Shown here: positions 13,445-21,710 of the stretch, one piece after another
Numbering within the stretch: the stretch's first letter is position 1
How the letters are laid out: every line of letters starts with the position of its first letter
From: JBDIBB01 sp039812685
GTDB taxonomy: Bacteria > Acidobacteriota > Vicinamibacteria > Vicinamibacterales > JAFNAJ01
Direction: 5' to 3'
Length of the DNA stretch: 23,353 nt
NCBI GenBank assembly: GCA_039812685.1
Contig: JBDIBB010000064.1
Location: 1 to 23,353 of the forward strand
Notes under the pieces: generated by a model
Database searches by the model: none
The model's input: the letters and a program-made list of their open reading frames with translations, nothing else
What the model was told of the DNA's origin: nothing
Position numbers and translations under genes: made by a program

Positions 13445-14746
13445 ATGAGCTTCGAAAGACGACGCGGTCGCGGTGTGTTCGTGATCGCGGCCGCGATGGC
13501 CGCCGGCCTGGCGTGGTTCGGTCTGCCGGTGATCTCGGCGCAGGTGCCCCCCGGCGGGCAGCCGGCGCAGCAGACGCCGGCGCCCGAAGGTCAGGCGAAA
13601 CCCACCTTCCAGGTTCAGATCAACTACGTCAGCACCGACGTGATCGCCCGCAACAGCCAGGGCCAGTTCGTGTCGACGCTGACCAGGGACGATCTCGAGG
13701 TGTTCGAGGACGGCGTCCGGCAGGAGATCGCGTCGTTCACGCTCGTGCACGGCGGCCGCGTGATCAACCTGCAGGCGCCGCCGCCTCCACCGGTGGAGGA
13801 GGGCATCATCCTGCCGGCCGCCCGCCCGCGCACCGACGCCGCGGGCCGGATCTTCCTGCTGTTCGTCGACGACCTGCACCTGAACTTCCGCGACACGCCG
13901 CGCATCCGCGAGCTGTTCAAGCGCATCTCGAACACGCTGATCCACGACGGCGACATGTTCGGCATCGTCTCGACCGGCCCGTCCTCGCTCGCCATCGATC
14001 TCACCTACGACCGGAAGCGCCTGGACGAGGCGATCAAGAAGATCTCGGGCAACGGCCTGAAGCCGTCCGACATCATCGGCGGGCCCGAGAGCGCCGAGGG
14101 CCCGAGCGAGGTGCGCTACCGCGCGCACGTGGCGTTCTCCACGGCGTACGACATCCTGACGAACCTCGAGAAGGTGCAGAACCGCCGGAAGGCGGTCGTC
14201 TACGTGAGCAACGGCTACGATCTCAACCCGTTCGAGGTGTCGCGCTACGGCGGCGGGATCTTCGGCAACCAGAACTACTCGCAGCTCGAGAACGACGACC
14301 CGTCGTCGTCGATCAACAACACCAACCGGCAGAGCCAGCAGTTCGCCGACGCCGACCTCGCGCGCCAGCTCGCCGATCTCACGCGCGCGGCCAACCGTGC
14401 CAACGCCACCATCTACACGATCGATCCGCGCGGCCTGGTTGGCGGCGCCGATCTCGACGAGCAGGTGGATCCCACCGAGTGGAACGACTACATCCGCAAG
14501 TCGCAGGACAGCCTGCGCGTGATGGCGGAGCTCACCGGCGGCATCGCCGTCGTCAACCAGAACGATTTCGTCCGGTCGCTCAAGCGCATCGATGCCGAGA
14601 CCAGCGACTACTACATGCTGGGCTACTACTCGAGCAACCCCGATCCCACCCGGCGTACGCGGCGAATCGAGGTGAAGACGAAGCAGGAGGGCGTGGACGT
14701 GTGGGCGCGCAGCTCCTACACCATGAAGCGCCCCGGGCAGCGGTAG
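13445..14746 (+). CDS. Secreted VWFA-related Acidobacterial domain protein
   Basis: A 433-residue exported protein of the family named 'VWFA-related Acidobacterial domain', abundant in Acidobacteriota and probably involved in cell-surface or protein interactions. A signal peptide (about 1-32, ending ISAQ) and a Pro/Gln-rich linker precede the hallmark N-terminal strand set: FQVQINYVSTDVIARNSQGQFV, LTRDDLEVFEDGVRQEI. The von Willebrand A-like domain follows (about 135-360) with FLLFVDDLHLNFRDT at the metal-site position, where the usual DxSxS is degenerate. KAVVYVSNGYDLNPFE, TIYTIDPRGLVGG and LTGGIAVVNQNDF match later family blocks. SDYYMLGYYSSNPDPTRRTRRIEVK closes the domain. The ATG has AGGA about eight bases upstream. 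It converges on thrC with paired hairpins between. Confidence 0.93.
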   Translation: MSFERRRGRGVFVIAAAMAAGLAWFGLPVISAQVPPGGQPAQQTPAPEGQAKPTFQVQINYVSTDVIARNSQGQFVSTLTRDDLEVFEDGVRQEIASFTLVHGGRVINLQAPPPPPVEEGIILPAARPRTDAAGRIFLLFVDDLHLNFRDTPRIRELFKRISNTLIHDGDMFGIVSTGPSSLAIDLTYDRKRLDEAIKKISGNGLKPSDIIGGPESAEGPSEVRYRAHVAFSTAYDILTNLEKVQNRRKAVVYVSNGYDLNPFEVSRYGGGIFGNQNYSQLENDDPSSSINNTNRQSQQFADADLARQLADLTRAANRANATIYTIDPRGLVGGADLDEQVDPTEWNDYIRKSQDSLRVMAELTGGIAVVNQNDFVRSLKRIDAETSDYYMLGYYSSNPDPTRRTRRIEVKTKQEGVDVWARSSYTMKRPGQR

Positions 14747-14807
14747 CACGCGGCGTGCGGCCGTTGCCGGCCGCGTGCGACCGCGACCCGGCCGCGCCGC
14801 GGCCGGG
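14746..14807. terminator. Two hairpins between convergent VWFA and thrC genes
   Basis: The first stem is GCACGCGGC (14746-14754) with 14770-14778, or a tighter alternative, 14757-14763 with 14768-14774 around TTGC. The second is a perfect 9-bp stem, 14787-14795 with 14799-14807, around a 3-base loop. Neither has a T-tract. Their place in the 84-base gap between converging genes suggests a bidirectional terminator. Confidence 0.55.
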
Positions 14808-14830
14808 CGCCACGGCTGCCACGCGGGCGC

Positions 14831-16090
14831 TCAGCGCCCCATCCACGCCTCGAAGGCGGCGTAGGATCGGCCCAGCGGCACCGGCTCCACCGCCATCTGT
14901 CCCTGCATCACCTCGGCGGTCTTGTAGCCGTTGCCGGTGACGCAGACGACGATCGGCTCGTCGCGGGGGATGCGTCCGGTCTCGATCAGGCGGCGCGTGG
15001 CCGCCAGCGTGGTGCCGCCGGCCGGCTCGGTGAAGATCCCCTCGGTTTCGGCCAGCAGGCGCACCGCGTCGAGGATCTCCTCGTCGGGCACGGCAGCGCC
15101 CCAGCCGCCGGTGTCGCGGATCACCTCCAGCGCCTGGAACCCGTCGGCCGGATTGCCGATGGCGATCGACTTGGCGATGGTGTCGGGCCTGACCGGTTCC
15201 GGGTGATCGCGGCCGGCCTCGAGCGCGCGCACGACGGGCGCGCACCCCTCTGCCTGCGCCGCGTAGAGGCGGGGCATCTCTCCCTCGGCCAGGCCCAGCG
15301 TGAGCAGTTCGCGGAAGCCGCGCGCGATGCGCGGCAGCAGCGTGCCGCCCGCCACCGGCGACACCACGTGGGCGGGCGTGCGCCAGCCGAGCTGCTCGAC
15401 GATCTCGAAGGCGAACGTCTTCGCTCCCTCGGCGTAATAGCTCCGCAGGTTGATGTTGGCGAACCCCCAGTTGCGGCGGTCGGCGATCTGCGTGCAGAGG
15501 CGGTTGATGTCGTCGTAGGTGCCCGCCACCGCCAGCACGTGGGGATGGTAGACGGCCGACCCCGCCACCTTGCCCGCCTCGAGGTTGTCGGGGATGAACA
15601 CGTAGCACTCGAGGCCGAGGCGCGCGGCGTGCGCCGCCACGCTGTTGGCGAGGTTGCCGGTGGACGCGCAGCCGAACACGCCGAACCCCAGCTCGACGGC
15701 CCGCGTGGCCGCCACCGACACCACGCGGTCCTTGTAGCTCATCGTCGGATGGTTCACCCCATCGTCCTTGACGTAGAGCTCGCGGACCCCGAGGCGCGCG
15801 GCGAGGCGTTCGGCCCGCACCAGCGGCGTGCACCCCGTGTGGAAGCCGGTGAGCGGCTCGCCGGCGATCGGCAGCAGTTCCCGGTAGCGCCACAGGTTGC
15901 GCGGGCGTGAGGCCACGGCGTCGCGGGTCAGCGTGGCGCGCACCCGGTCGTAGTCGTAGGTGGGTTCGAGCGGCCCGAAGCACTGATCGCACACGAAGAG
16001 CGCTTCGGCGGGGAACTCCGTGCGGCAGACGTGACAACGCAGGCCCGTCAACGTGGACGACGTGACGGGCGTGCTGGCATGGGCGGTCAT
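14831..16090 (-). CDS. thrC: Threonine synthase with N-terminal zinc ribbon
   Basis: A 419-residue PLP enzyme of fold type II that converts O-phosphohomoserine to threonine, the last step of the pathway. A zinc-ribbon-like cap with C19-x-x-C22 and C34-x-x-C37 precedes the catalytic part, as in the longer thrC class. The PLP lysine is Lys120 in NHPTMSYKDR; GCASTGNLANSVAAHAARLG binds the cofactor phosphate region, and VSPVAGGTLLPRIARGF and GGTTLAA follow. The C-terminal CVTGNGYK is typical. The ATG overlaps the thrB stop in an ATGA junction, with GAGGTG four bases upstream, so it is the third gene of a hom-thrB-thrC operon. Some distant homologues are cystathionine or diaminopropionate enzymes, but the operon settles the role. 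Confidence 0.95.
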   Translation of the reverse strand: MTAHASTPVTSSTLTGLRCHVCRTEFPAEALFVCDQCFGPLEPTYDYDRVRATLTRDAVASRPRNLWRYRELLPIAGEPLTGFHTGCTPLVRAERLAARLGVRELYVKDDGVNHPTMSYKDRVVSVAATRAVELGFGVFGCASTGNLANSVAAHAARLGLECYVFIPDNLEAGKVAGSAVYHPHVLAVAGTYDDINRLCTQIADRRNWGFANINLRSYYAEGAKTFAFEIVEQLGWRTPAHVVSPVAGGTLLPRIARGFRELLTLGLAEGEMPRLYAAQAEGCAPVVRALEAGRDHPEPVRPDTIAKSIAIGNPADGFQALEVIRDTGGWGAAVPDEEILDAVRLLAETEGIFTEPAGGTTLAATRRLIETGRIPRDEPIVVCVTGNGYKTAEVMQGQMAVEPVPLGRSYAAFEAWMGR

Positions 16091-17043
16091 GACACCTCGG
16101 ATGGAGAGCGGCGGCGCCGGTGCGGTCGCCGGCCGGCGGTCGCGGCCGTCCGGTCTGGCGCGCCGGGCTGGTGGACCTCGATGACGCGCACGGCGGCCGG
16201 CACGCCGAGCTCCGCGTAGAGCGACGAGAACATCGCGCGCGCCTCGTCGCCGGCGTCGGTGACGAGGGCGGCGATCGACGGTCCGGCGCCCGACAGGAAG
16301 ACGCCGATGAGCGACGGGGCGTCGAAGGCGAGGGCCCGGGCGAGGCCCGGGACGAGCGGCGCGCGATAGGGCTGGTGCAGCCGGTCGCGCAGGGCTTCGC
16401 GCATCGCGTCCCTGTCGCGTGCGTGGACGGCCTGCACGAGCAGGGCGGCCCGCTGCAGGTTGGCCACCGCGTCAGCCGTCGGCACCTGGGCGGGCACCGC
16501 GGCGCGGGCCGCGCTGGTGGCCAGTTCGATGGCCGGCGTGGCGAGGACCACGCGCCACGCCTCCGGCCAGCGGACGGGAAGCGAGTGGACGCGGCCGTCC
16601 GGGCCGACGCCGCTCACCGTGAGGCCGCCGAGGATCGACGCCGACACGTTGTCGGGGTGCCCTTCGAGCGTGGTGGCCGCCTGGAGCAGATCCTGGTCGG
16701 TGAGGGGCCGGAAGCAGGCCGCGAGGCGCAGGCCGGCCACCAGCGCCGCGGCGCTGCTGCCCAGGCCGCCGCGCATCGGGATCCCGCTGCGCACGCGCAC
16801 CCGCAGCGCGGGCACGTCGCCGCGGTCGCCCAGCCCTGCCCTGAGGCCGCGCTCGATGTAGTTCTCGCCGGCCAGCGGCAGGTCGTCGAAGATCCACTCC
16901 ACCGATCCTGGCGCGGCGGAGCCGGCCCGCTCGACGTGCAGCCGCAGGTACACCCGCAGGGCCAGCGCGAGCGCGTCGTAGCCCGCCCCGAGGTTCGCGG
17001 TGGATCCGGGAACGGCGATCTCGAACGGGAATTCAGGGCTCAT
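16087..17043 (-). CDS. thrB: Homoserine kinase
   Basis: A 318-residue GHMP-superfamily kinase that phosphorylates homoserine with ATP, giving O-phosphohomoserine for thrC. The three family motifs are present: N-terminal VPGSTANLGAGYDALALAL (about 11-29), the ATP loop PMRGGLGSSAAALVAG (about 89-104, GLGSS at 93-97), and the C-terminal GVFLSGAGPSIAALV. EGHPDNVSASILGG is also characteristic. The C-terminal about 25 residues are Arg/Pro-rich and look like a non-conserved extension running into the thrC start. The start lies 115 bases after the hom stop; that gap shows no clear gene, and the ATG is preceded only by a weak purine run, so an internal control site is possible. Four-base overlap with thrC implies coupled translation. 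Confidence 0.95.
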   Translation of the reverse strand: MSPEFPFEIAVPGSTANLGAGYDALALALRVYLRLHVERAGSAAPGSVEWIFDDLPLAGENYIERGLRAGLGDRGDVPALRVRVRSGIPMRGGLGSSAAALVAGLRLAACFRPLTDQDLLQAATTLEGHPDNVSASILGGLTVSGVGPDGRVHSLPVRWPEAWRVVLATPAIELATSAARAAVPAQVPTADAVANLQRAALLVQAVHARDRDAMREALRDRLHQPYRAPLVPGLARALAFDAPSLIGVFLSGAGPSIAALVTDAGDEARAMFSSLYAELGVPAAVRVIEVHQPGAPDRTAATAGRRPHRRRRSPSEVS

Positions 17044-17158
17044 GGGTCACGACAGGACACCCCGCGCGGCGCGAACAGGCCCCCGGCGCGCGCTTGACAT
17101 CGCACCATCCGGCCGGCGCCGGATCCCCGCGTGTCCAGGGGGGCCCAATCCTCGCGCC

Positions 17159-18400
17159 CTACAGCATCGGCAGCGCCAGCGGCGGCCGGCGGTGGAAGTC
17201 GAGGCTGGCGATCCGCTCGAGCGCACGGGTCAGGGCCGCGGGGTCGCACTCCTCGAGCGTCACCACGAAGGGCAGCGCGGCCTTGTCGCGCGCGGGCTCC
17301 TGCAGCAGCGCGTCGATGTTGATCTGCTCAGCCGCCAGCTCGTTGGCGAGTGCCGCCACGATGCCGGGGCGATCGTCGACGACGAAGCGGACGTAGTAGG
17401 GCGAAGGGAAGCGGTCGGTCACCGGTGGCGCCGGCAGCGGCCCGACGCCGTCGGCTGTGGCCGACATGTCTCCGCGCGCGACCGCAATGGCATCCGACAC
17501 CACGGCCACCGCCGTTGGCCCGCCGCCCGCGCCGAACCCGGAGAAGGCGACGTCGCCGCCGTTGACGCCCGTCGTGATCACCATGTTCTGGTTGCGGGAG
17601 ACGCCGGCCATCGCGCTGTCGCGGCGCACGAGCGCTGGCCCCACCCACGCCACCAGCGACCCGCCATCGGGCGGGAGATCGGCCCGCGACACCTGCCGGA
17701 TGGTGCAGCCCAGGCGCTCGGCGTAGATGAAGTCGATGTCGGCCAGCGGCCTGATCGACCGGCAGGTGATGCCATCGGGACGGACGGCGCGCAGCAGCGC
17801 GACGCGCGTGAGCACGCACAGCTTCGCGCGGGCGTCGTAGCCGTCGAGGTCGTCGGTGGGGTCGGCCTCCGCGAAGCCGCCGGCCTGCGCCTGCGCGAGT
17901 GCCGCGTCGAAGGCCAGCCCCTCCTCGGCCATGCGCGTGAGGATGAAATTGCAGGTGCCGTTGAGGATGCCCGACACCCGCGTGATCCGATCGGCGGCCA
18001 GGCCGTCCCTGATCGCGCGGATCACGGGGATGCCGCCGGCCACCGACGCCTCGAACGCGAGCTGGCGCCCGTGGGCCGCGGCAATCGCCAGCAGGTCGTC
18101 GGCCTCGTGCGCGATGAGCTGCTTGTTGGCCGTCACCACGTGCGCGCCCGACTCGAGCGCGCGGCGAACCCACCGGCCCGCCGGGTCGCGGCCGCCCACG
18201 AGTTCCACGACGATGTCGGGCCGTGATGCGAAGACCTCGTCGATATCCTCGGTCCAGGTGACGCCGGCCGGCAGCCAGTCGACGCGCTTGCGCGCCACCT
18301 GGCGATTGAAGATGTGCGTGAGCGTGAGACCCGGCACGTCGACGAGCAGCCTGGCAGCGGCCTGCCCGACGGTGCCGAATCCGAGCAGTGCGAGCTTCAC
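17159..18400 (-). CDS. hom: Homoserine dehydrogenase with ACT domain
   Basis: A 413-residue NAD(P)-dependent enzyme that reduces aspartate semialdehyde to homoserine, the branch point to threonine and methionine. The Rossmann motif GFGTVG (residues 7-12) opens the protein. DIVVELVGG and VVTANKQLIAHE are the classic cofactor-domain blocks. The catalytic block includes GILNGTCNFILTRM, EADPTDDLDGYDARAKLCVLTRVA with the conserved Lys, and GAGGGPTAVAVVSDAI. A C-terminal ACT domain (about 335-405, beginning PYYVRFVVDDRPGIVAALANE) would bind threonine for feedback inhibition. The start is GTG at 18400: a perfect TATAAT lies six bases before it, so the mRNA is probably leaderless. It leads the hom-thrB-thrC operon and lies 108 bases from the LysR gene on the same strand. 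Confidence 0.96.
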   Translation of the reverse strand: MKLALLGFGTVGQAAARLLVDVPGLTLTHIFNRQVARKRVDWLPAGVTWTEDIDEVFASRPDIVVELVGGRDPAGRWVRRALESGAHVVTANKQLIAHEADDLLAIAAAHGRQLAFEASVAGGIPVIRAIRDGLAADRITRVSGILNGTCNFILTRMAEEGLAFDAALAQAQAGGFAEADPTDDLDGYDARAKLCVLTRVALLRAVRPDGITCRSIRPLADIDFIYAERLGCTIRQVSRADLPPDGGSLVAWVGPALVRRDSAMAGVSRNQNMVITTGVNGGDVAFSGFGAGGGPTAVAVVSDAIAVARGDMSATADGVGPLPAPPVTDRFPSPYYVRFVVDDRPGIVAALANELAAEQINIDALLQEPARDKAALPFVVTLEECDPAALTRALERIASLDFHRRPPLALPML

Positions 18401-18406
18401 CGCCCG

Positions 18407-18412
18407 ATTATA
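18407..18412 (-). promoter_or_regulatory. TATAAT -10 element of the threonine operon (leaderless)
   Basis: A perfect minus-strand TATAAT, in the context CTATAATCGGGCG, is separated by six bases from the hom GTG. The first transcribed base should therefore be at or next to the start codon. No -35 box is visible 17 bases upstream. No attenuator or leader peptide for threonine control can fit in front of hom. Confidence 0.65.
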
Positions 18413-18508
18413 GCGGGCTGCGTCATGCGGCCCGGCGCTGGGGGCGTGTCATAGGGGCTGCGCGGCGGTGGCCGCGGCCGCCCGGATGGGCGCGTGCCGG
18501 CGCCCGCC

Positions 18509-19426
18509 CTACCGTCGCGCCGGCGAGGGCGAGAGGCGCAGCCGCGGGCGCACGCGCTCGAAGGCGGCGAGCATCTCCTGCACCGTGCGCGGCACGCGGC
18601 TGGTGCGCGCGTAGACCCAGCCGAGGCGCCGGACCAGGTTCTGGTCGTGGATGCGGGCGCAGAAGATCTGGCCGGCGGCCGCTTCGCGCGCCACCACCTG
18701 GTAGGGCACGATCGTGACGCCGAGCCCCGCGCGCGCGAGGTTCTTGAGAATCTCCACGTTCTCGGTCTCGGTGACGATGCGCGGGTCGATCTGCTCGCGG
18801 AGGAAGAACTCGTCGATCGCGCGGCGCGAGTTCGAGCCCGCCTCGAAGATCACGAAGTGCTCACGCCGGAGGTCCTGCGCCGTGATGCGCCGCTTGCGCG
18901 CCAGCGGGTGCGCGCGGGAGGTGACCAGCAGCATCTCCTCGTCGAAGGCGGGCACCGTAACCAGTTCCGGCGCCTCGACCGGCAGCGTGAGCAGCGCGAG
19001 ATCGGCCAGGCCCGACCGCACCAGCGCCGTGCAGCGCTCGGTGCTGCTGGCCGTGATCTTCATGTCCACGCCGGGATGCGACTTCCGGAACTCGCGCATC
19101 AGCGACGGGAACACGTAGAGGCACACCGTCATGCCGCCGGCGAGCTGGACCGAGCCCGCCAGCGGCCGCGTCGTGTCCGAGATCTGATCCACCGTGTCCT
19201 TCAGATCCTGGAAGATGCGATAGCTGAGCTGCAGCAGCGACTCGCCGGCCGCCGTGATGCGCACCCGCCGCCCCACGCGCAGGAAGACGGGCTCCTTCAA
19301 CTCGTCCTCCAGCATGATGATCTGCCGGCTGATCGCCGACTGCGACACGTGCAGGCGCTCACCGGCGGCGGTGAACGACCCGGTCTCGGCGATGGTGCGG
19401 ATGATCTCGAGCTGGCGGAGGTCCAT
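18509..19426 (-). CDS. LysR-family transcriptional regulator
   Basis: A 305-residue LysR-type regulator. The N-terminal winged helix-turn-helix is plain: LRQLEIIRTIAETGSFTAAGERLHVSQSAISRQI, residues 3-36, with the wing about 37-60. A linker helix (QLSYRIFQDLKDTVDQI) leads to two periplasmic-binding-protein-like halves (about 92-295) that sense a small co-inducer. The SFTAAGERLHVSQSAISRQI recognition helix is standard. Such proteins usually control a divergent gene and themselves. Divergent here, 394 bases away, is the secreted repeat protein; downstream on the same strand, 108 bases away, is the threonine operon. The target and ligand are unknown. The upstream region holds a direct repeat that could be its site. 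Confidence 0.94.
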   Translation of the reverse strand: MDLRQLEIIRTIAETGSFTAAGERLHVSQSAISRQIIMLEDELKEPVFLRVGRRVRITAAGESLLQLSYRIFQDLKDTVDQISDTTRPLAGSVQLAGGMTVCLYVFPSLMREFRKSHPGVDMKITASSTERCTALVRSGLADLALLTLPVEAPELVTVPAFDEEMLLVTSRAHPLARKRRITAQDLRREHFVIFEAGSNSRRAIDEFFLREQIDPRIVTETENVEILKNLARAGLGVTIVPYQVVAREAAAGQIFCARIHDQNLVRRLGWVYARTSRVPRTVQEMLAAFERVRPRLRLSPSPARR

Positions 19427-19820
19427 GATGTGTGCCGGCAGGGTGCCACGCCCGAGGCGGCGGTCCGCCGCCGGCGCTGGCCCGGGGCCACTCTACATGA
19501 CCGCGATGCGTCGCATCAACGAAGCGGGCCCGCGCGGGCAGGGAGATCGGCCGGCCACCCGCGGCGTCCTGACGCCGGCATCGGCGGTTCGCCGGGCAGG
19601 TAATTAGTACCGGCCGCCGGGCAGGAAATGCTGGCCAGCCGGTCGGTCCCAGGGCTCTCCCGAACCTGACGCAGGCATCATCTGCCTGCGGAATCTCAAA
19701 ATTCATTCAATATTCTGACATTTATCTACTGAACGGCATGATTGGCTATCTCCTTGCTTGTGCCAGCCCGGCGATCGTGCGGCGGAGACCGTACGGGGGT
19801 GTGACAAGGGGGCCGGATCG
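19427..19820. other. Divergent intergenic region, lysR / repeat protein
   Basis: No gene is recognised. Two points stand out: an 11-bp direct repeat at 19590-19625 flanking TAATTAGTAC, and an AT-rich island at about 19690-19755 that contrasts with the GC-rich surroundings and probably holds the promoter of the plus-strand repeat protein. I could not settle on one pair of -35 and -10 boxes. Confidence 0.45.
19590..19625. repeat. 11-bp direct repeat in the lysR upstream region
   Basis: CGCCGGGCAGG occurs at 19590-19600 and again at 19615-19625, a 25-base period, separated by the A/T-rich TAATTAGTAC and a short GC-rich piece. Placement between divergent genes suggests regulator binding sites. 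It does not look like a duplicated target of an insertion. Confidence 0.4.
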
Positions 19821-21623
19821 TTGGAGGCGTTTCGGGCTGCGGCAGCGACACGCGTGCTCTGCGCAGGCAACGCTGTCGCCGGGGGCACTCACGGGGCCGG
19901 TCGGCGCCGGTGGCTGCTGCCCGTGGTCCTGGCCGCGCTGGCCGTTCCCGTTGCCGCCGGCGCGCAGACCCTCACGGTCTCGTGGGATCCCAACCGCGAA
20001 ACCGACATCGCCGGGTACCTCGTGGCCATGCGTGAGGTTCCGTCTGGCGTCACGCGACGAGTCGACGTCGGGCTTCGGACCACGTGGCCGACGCCGCCGC
20101 TGGCCGCCGGCGGGCTCTACTGCTTCGCCGTCCAGGCCTACAACACGTCCGGGCTCTCCAGCGCGCCGTCCGCGGAGGTGTGCGCCATGGCAGGTGTCGC
20201 GCAGGCGGCGCTGCCGGCCACGCTGCCCGACTGGCTGGCTCATTACGGACTCGCGGCCAACGCCGGGGATGGCGACGCCGATGGTGATGGCCTCGGCAAC
20301 GCTGCTGAGTTCGCGGCGGGCACCAACCCGCTCGTGCCCAACGTCGCCTATCTCACCGAAGGGGCGACGGGCGTCTTCGCCGAACGCCTTGCCATCGTCA
20401 ACCCCGACGTCGTGCCGGCCGAAGTCGATCTGCGGTTCCTGCTCGACTCCGACGTGCCCCGCCAGGAATCGATCTGGCTGGCGGCGCGCTCGCGCGTCAC
20501 CGTCGACGTGAACCGCCTGCTCGGCGGCGGTGGCATCGCCTCGAGTGTGGTGATGACCGTCAGGCGCGGCGGCGCGGTGATCGAGCGCACCATGTCGTGG
20601 AGCGGACGCGCCGGCCATCTCGCGGCGCACACGGCGAAGGCGTCGCCCGCGCCGCGTCGTGACTGGTGGTTGGCGGAGGGCACCGCCTCCTGGTTCGACA
20701 CCTGGCTGCTCGTGGCCAACCCGCACCCGTGGGCCGTCTCCCTCGACATCGACTTCCTCGTCGACGATGGGCGCGTGGTGAGCCGGCGGTACACGGCCGG
20801 CGCCGAGTCGCGCGTCTCGCTGCTGGCCAACTCCGTGTCCGAACTGGCCGGCCGGGCATTCGCCGCCCGCGTGCGTGCCGGCAGCGAGGTGACGGTGGAG
20901 CGCGCCATGTACTTCGGGCTGGACGGGGCGCTGTGGAAGGGCGGGCACGTGTCGCCCGCCATCCAGGCGCCGGCCCGCGCCTGGTTCGTGGCCGAGGGCC
21001 GGACGGGACCCTTCTTCGACACGTGGCTGCTCATCGGGAATCCCGGCACCACGGCGGCGACCGTCACGCTCCGCTATCTCACCCCGGCCGGCGAAGCGCG
21101 CCGGGAGGTGAGGCAGGTGGCGGCCAGCAGCCGCCTCACCATCCACCTGGACGAGTTGCCGGGGCTCGAGGACACCGAGGTCTCCGTCGCCCTCGACAGC
21201 ACCGTCCCCATCGTCGTGGAGCGATCGATGTACTGGCCGGGGGAGCCGCGATCCTGGTACGAGGGGCACAACTCCACCGGGCTGACGCGTCTGGGCACGC
21301 TCTGGGTGCTGGCCGAAGGGGAGGTGGGCGGTCCGCGCCGCGCCGAGACCTACATCCTCGTGGCCAACCCGGGGCGATCGCCGGTGGATGTGACGCTGCG
21401 CGCGCTGCGCGAGGGCGGCGCGCCGCTCGTCGCGTGGCGGAGCCTGGGCGCGGGCCAGCGCCTCACGGTGAGCGCCGCCGAGTTCGGTCTCGCCGACGGC
21501 GAACGCGTCGGCTTCGTCGTGGAGTCGTCGGCCCCGGTCGCCGTCGAGCGGTCGATGTACTGGAGCACGCCGCAGCGGTTCTGGAGCGCCGGCACCAACG
21601 AGACGGCGACGCTGCTGCGGTGA
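19821..21623 (+). CDS. Large secreted protein with four ~95-residue repeats
   Basis: A 600-residue exported protein. A signal peptide ends near AAGAQ (about residue 49). Residues 49-125 resemble a fibronectin type III domain (LTVSWDPNRETDIAGYLV...YCFAVQAYNTSG). Residues 150-160 form an Asp-rich calcium-loop-like DGDADGDGLGN segment as in thrombospondin-3-type linkers. Four repeats follow at about 177-270, 283-378, 388-483 and 494-591. Each has an AEG-type start, an FDTWLLVANP-like strand and a VERSMYW-like end with a GHNS/GTN tail, similar to repeats of uncharacterised surface proteins. No C-terminal anchor is seen. The start is uncertain; TTG 19821 was taken because AAGGGGG lies eight bases upstream. 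TTG 19758 and GTG 19854 are alternatives. Probable adhesive or surface-layer role, inferred. A paralogue ends at the right edge of the window. Confidence 0.85.
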   Translation: MEAFRAAAATRVLCAGNAVAGGTHGAGRRRWLLPVVLAALAVPVAAGAQTLTVSWDPNRETDIAGYLVAMREVPSGVTRRVDVGLRTTWPTPPLAAGGLYCFAVQAYNTSGLSSAPSAEVCAMAGVAQAALPATLPDWLAHYGLAANAGDGDADGDGLGNAAEFAAGTNPLVPNVAYLTEGATGVFAERLAIVNPDVVPAEVDLRFLLDSDVPRQESIWLAARSRVTVDVNRLLGGGGIASSVVMTVRRGGAVIERTMSWSGRAGHLAAHTAKASPAPRRDWWLAEGTASWFDTWLLVANPHPWAVSLDIDFLVDDGRVVSRRYTAGAESRVSLLANSVSELAGRAFAARVRAGSEVTVERAMYFGLDGALWKGGHVSPAIQAPARAWFVAEGRTGPFFDTWLLIGNPGTTAATVTLRYLTPAGEARREVRQVAASSRLTIHLDELPGLEDTEVSVALDSTVPIVVERSMYWPGEPRSWYEGHNSTGLTRLGTLWVLAEGEVGGPRRAETYILVANPGRSPVDVTLRALREGGAPLVAWRSLGAGQRLTVSAAEFGLADGERVGFVVESSAPVAVERSMYWSTPQRFWSAGTNETATLLR

Positions 21624-21690
21624 GACGCACCCCGGCGAGACCGGCGCGGGCGGTGTCGGCATCGGAGCGGTGACTGGATGACGGCGCAGC

Positions 21691-21709
21691 GGTGGGTTTC
21701 GAACCCGCC
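21691..21709. terminator. Hairpin between convergent repeat-protein and GGDEF genes
   Basis: GGTGGGTT (21691-21698) pairs with AACCCGCC (21702-21709), with one T-G wobble and a 3-base loop, in the 87-base gap between two converging genes. It is likely a shared terminator. The loop reads like a tRNA T-arm (GGTTTCGAACC), but no tRNA can be built around it. Confidence 0.45.
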
Positions 21710-21710
21710 C

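Noticed and set aside
19746..21662. A 638-codon minus-strand open frame opposite the repeat protein
   Set aside because: Its composition is that of a reverse-frame shadow in GC-rich DNA, while the plus strand carries clear signal, domains and repeats.
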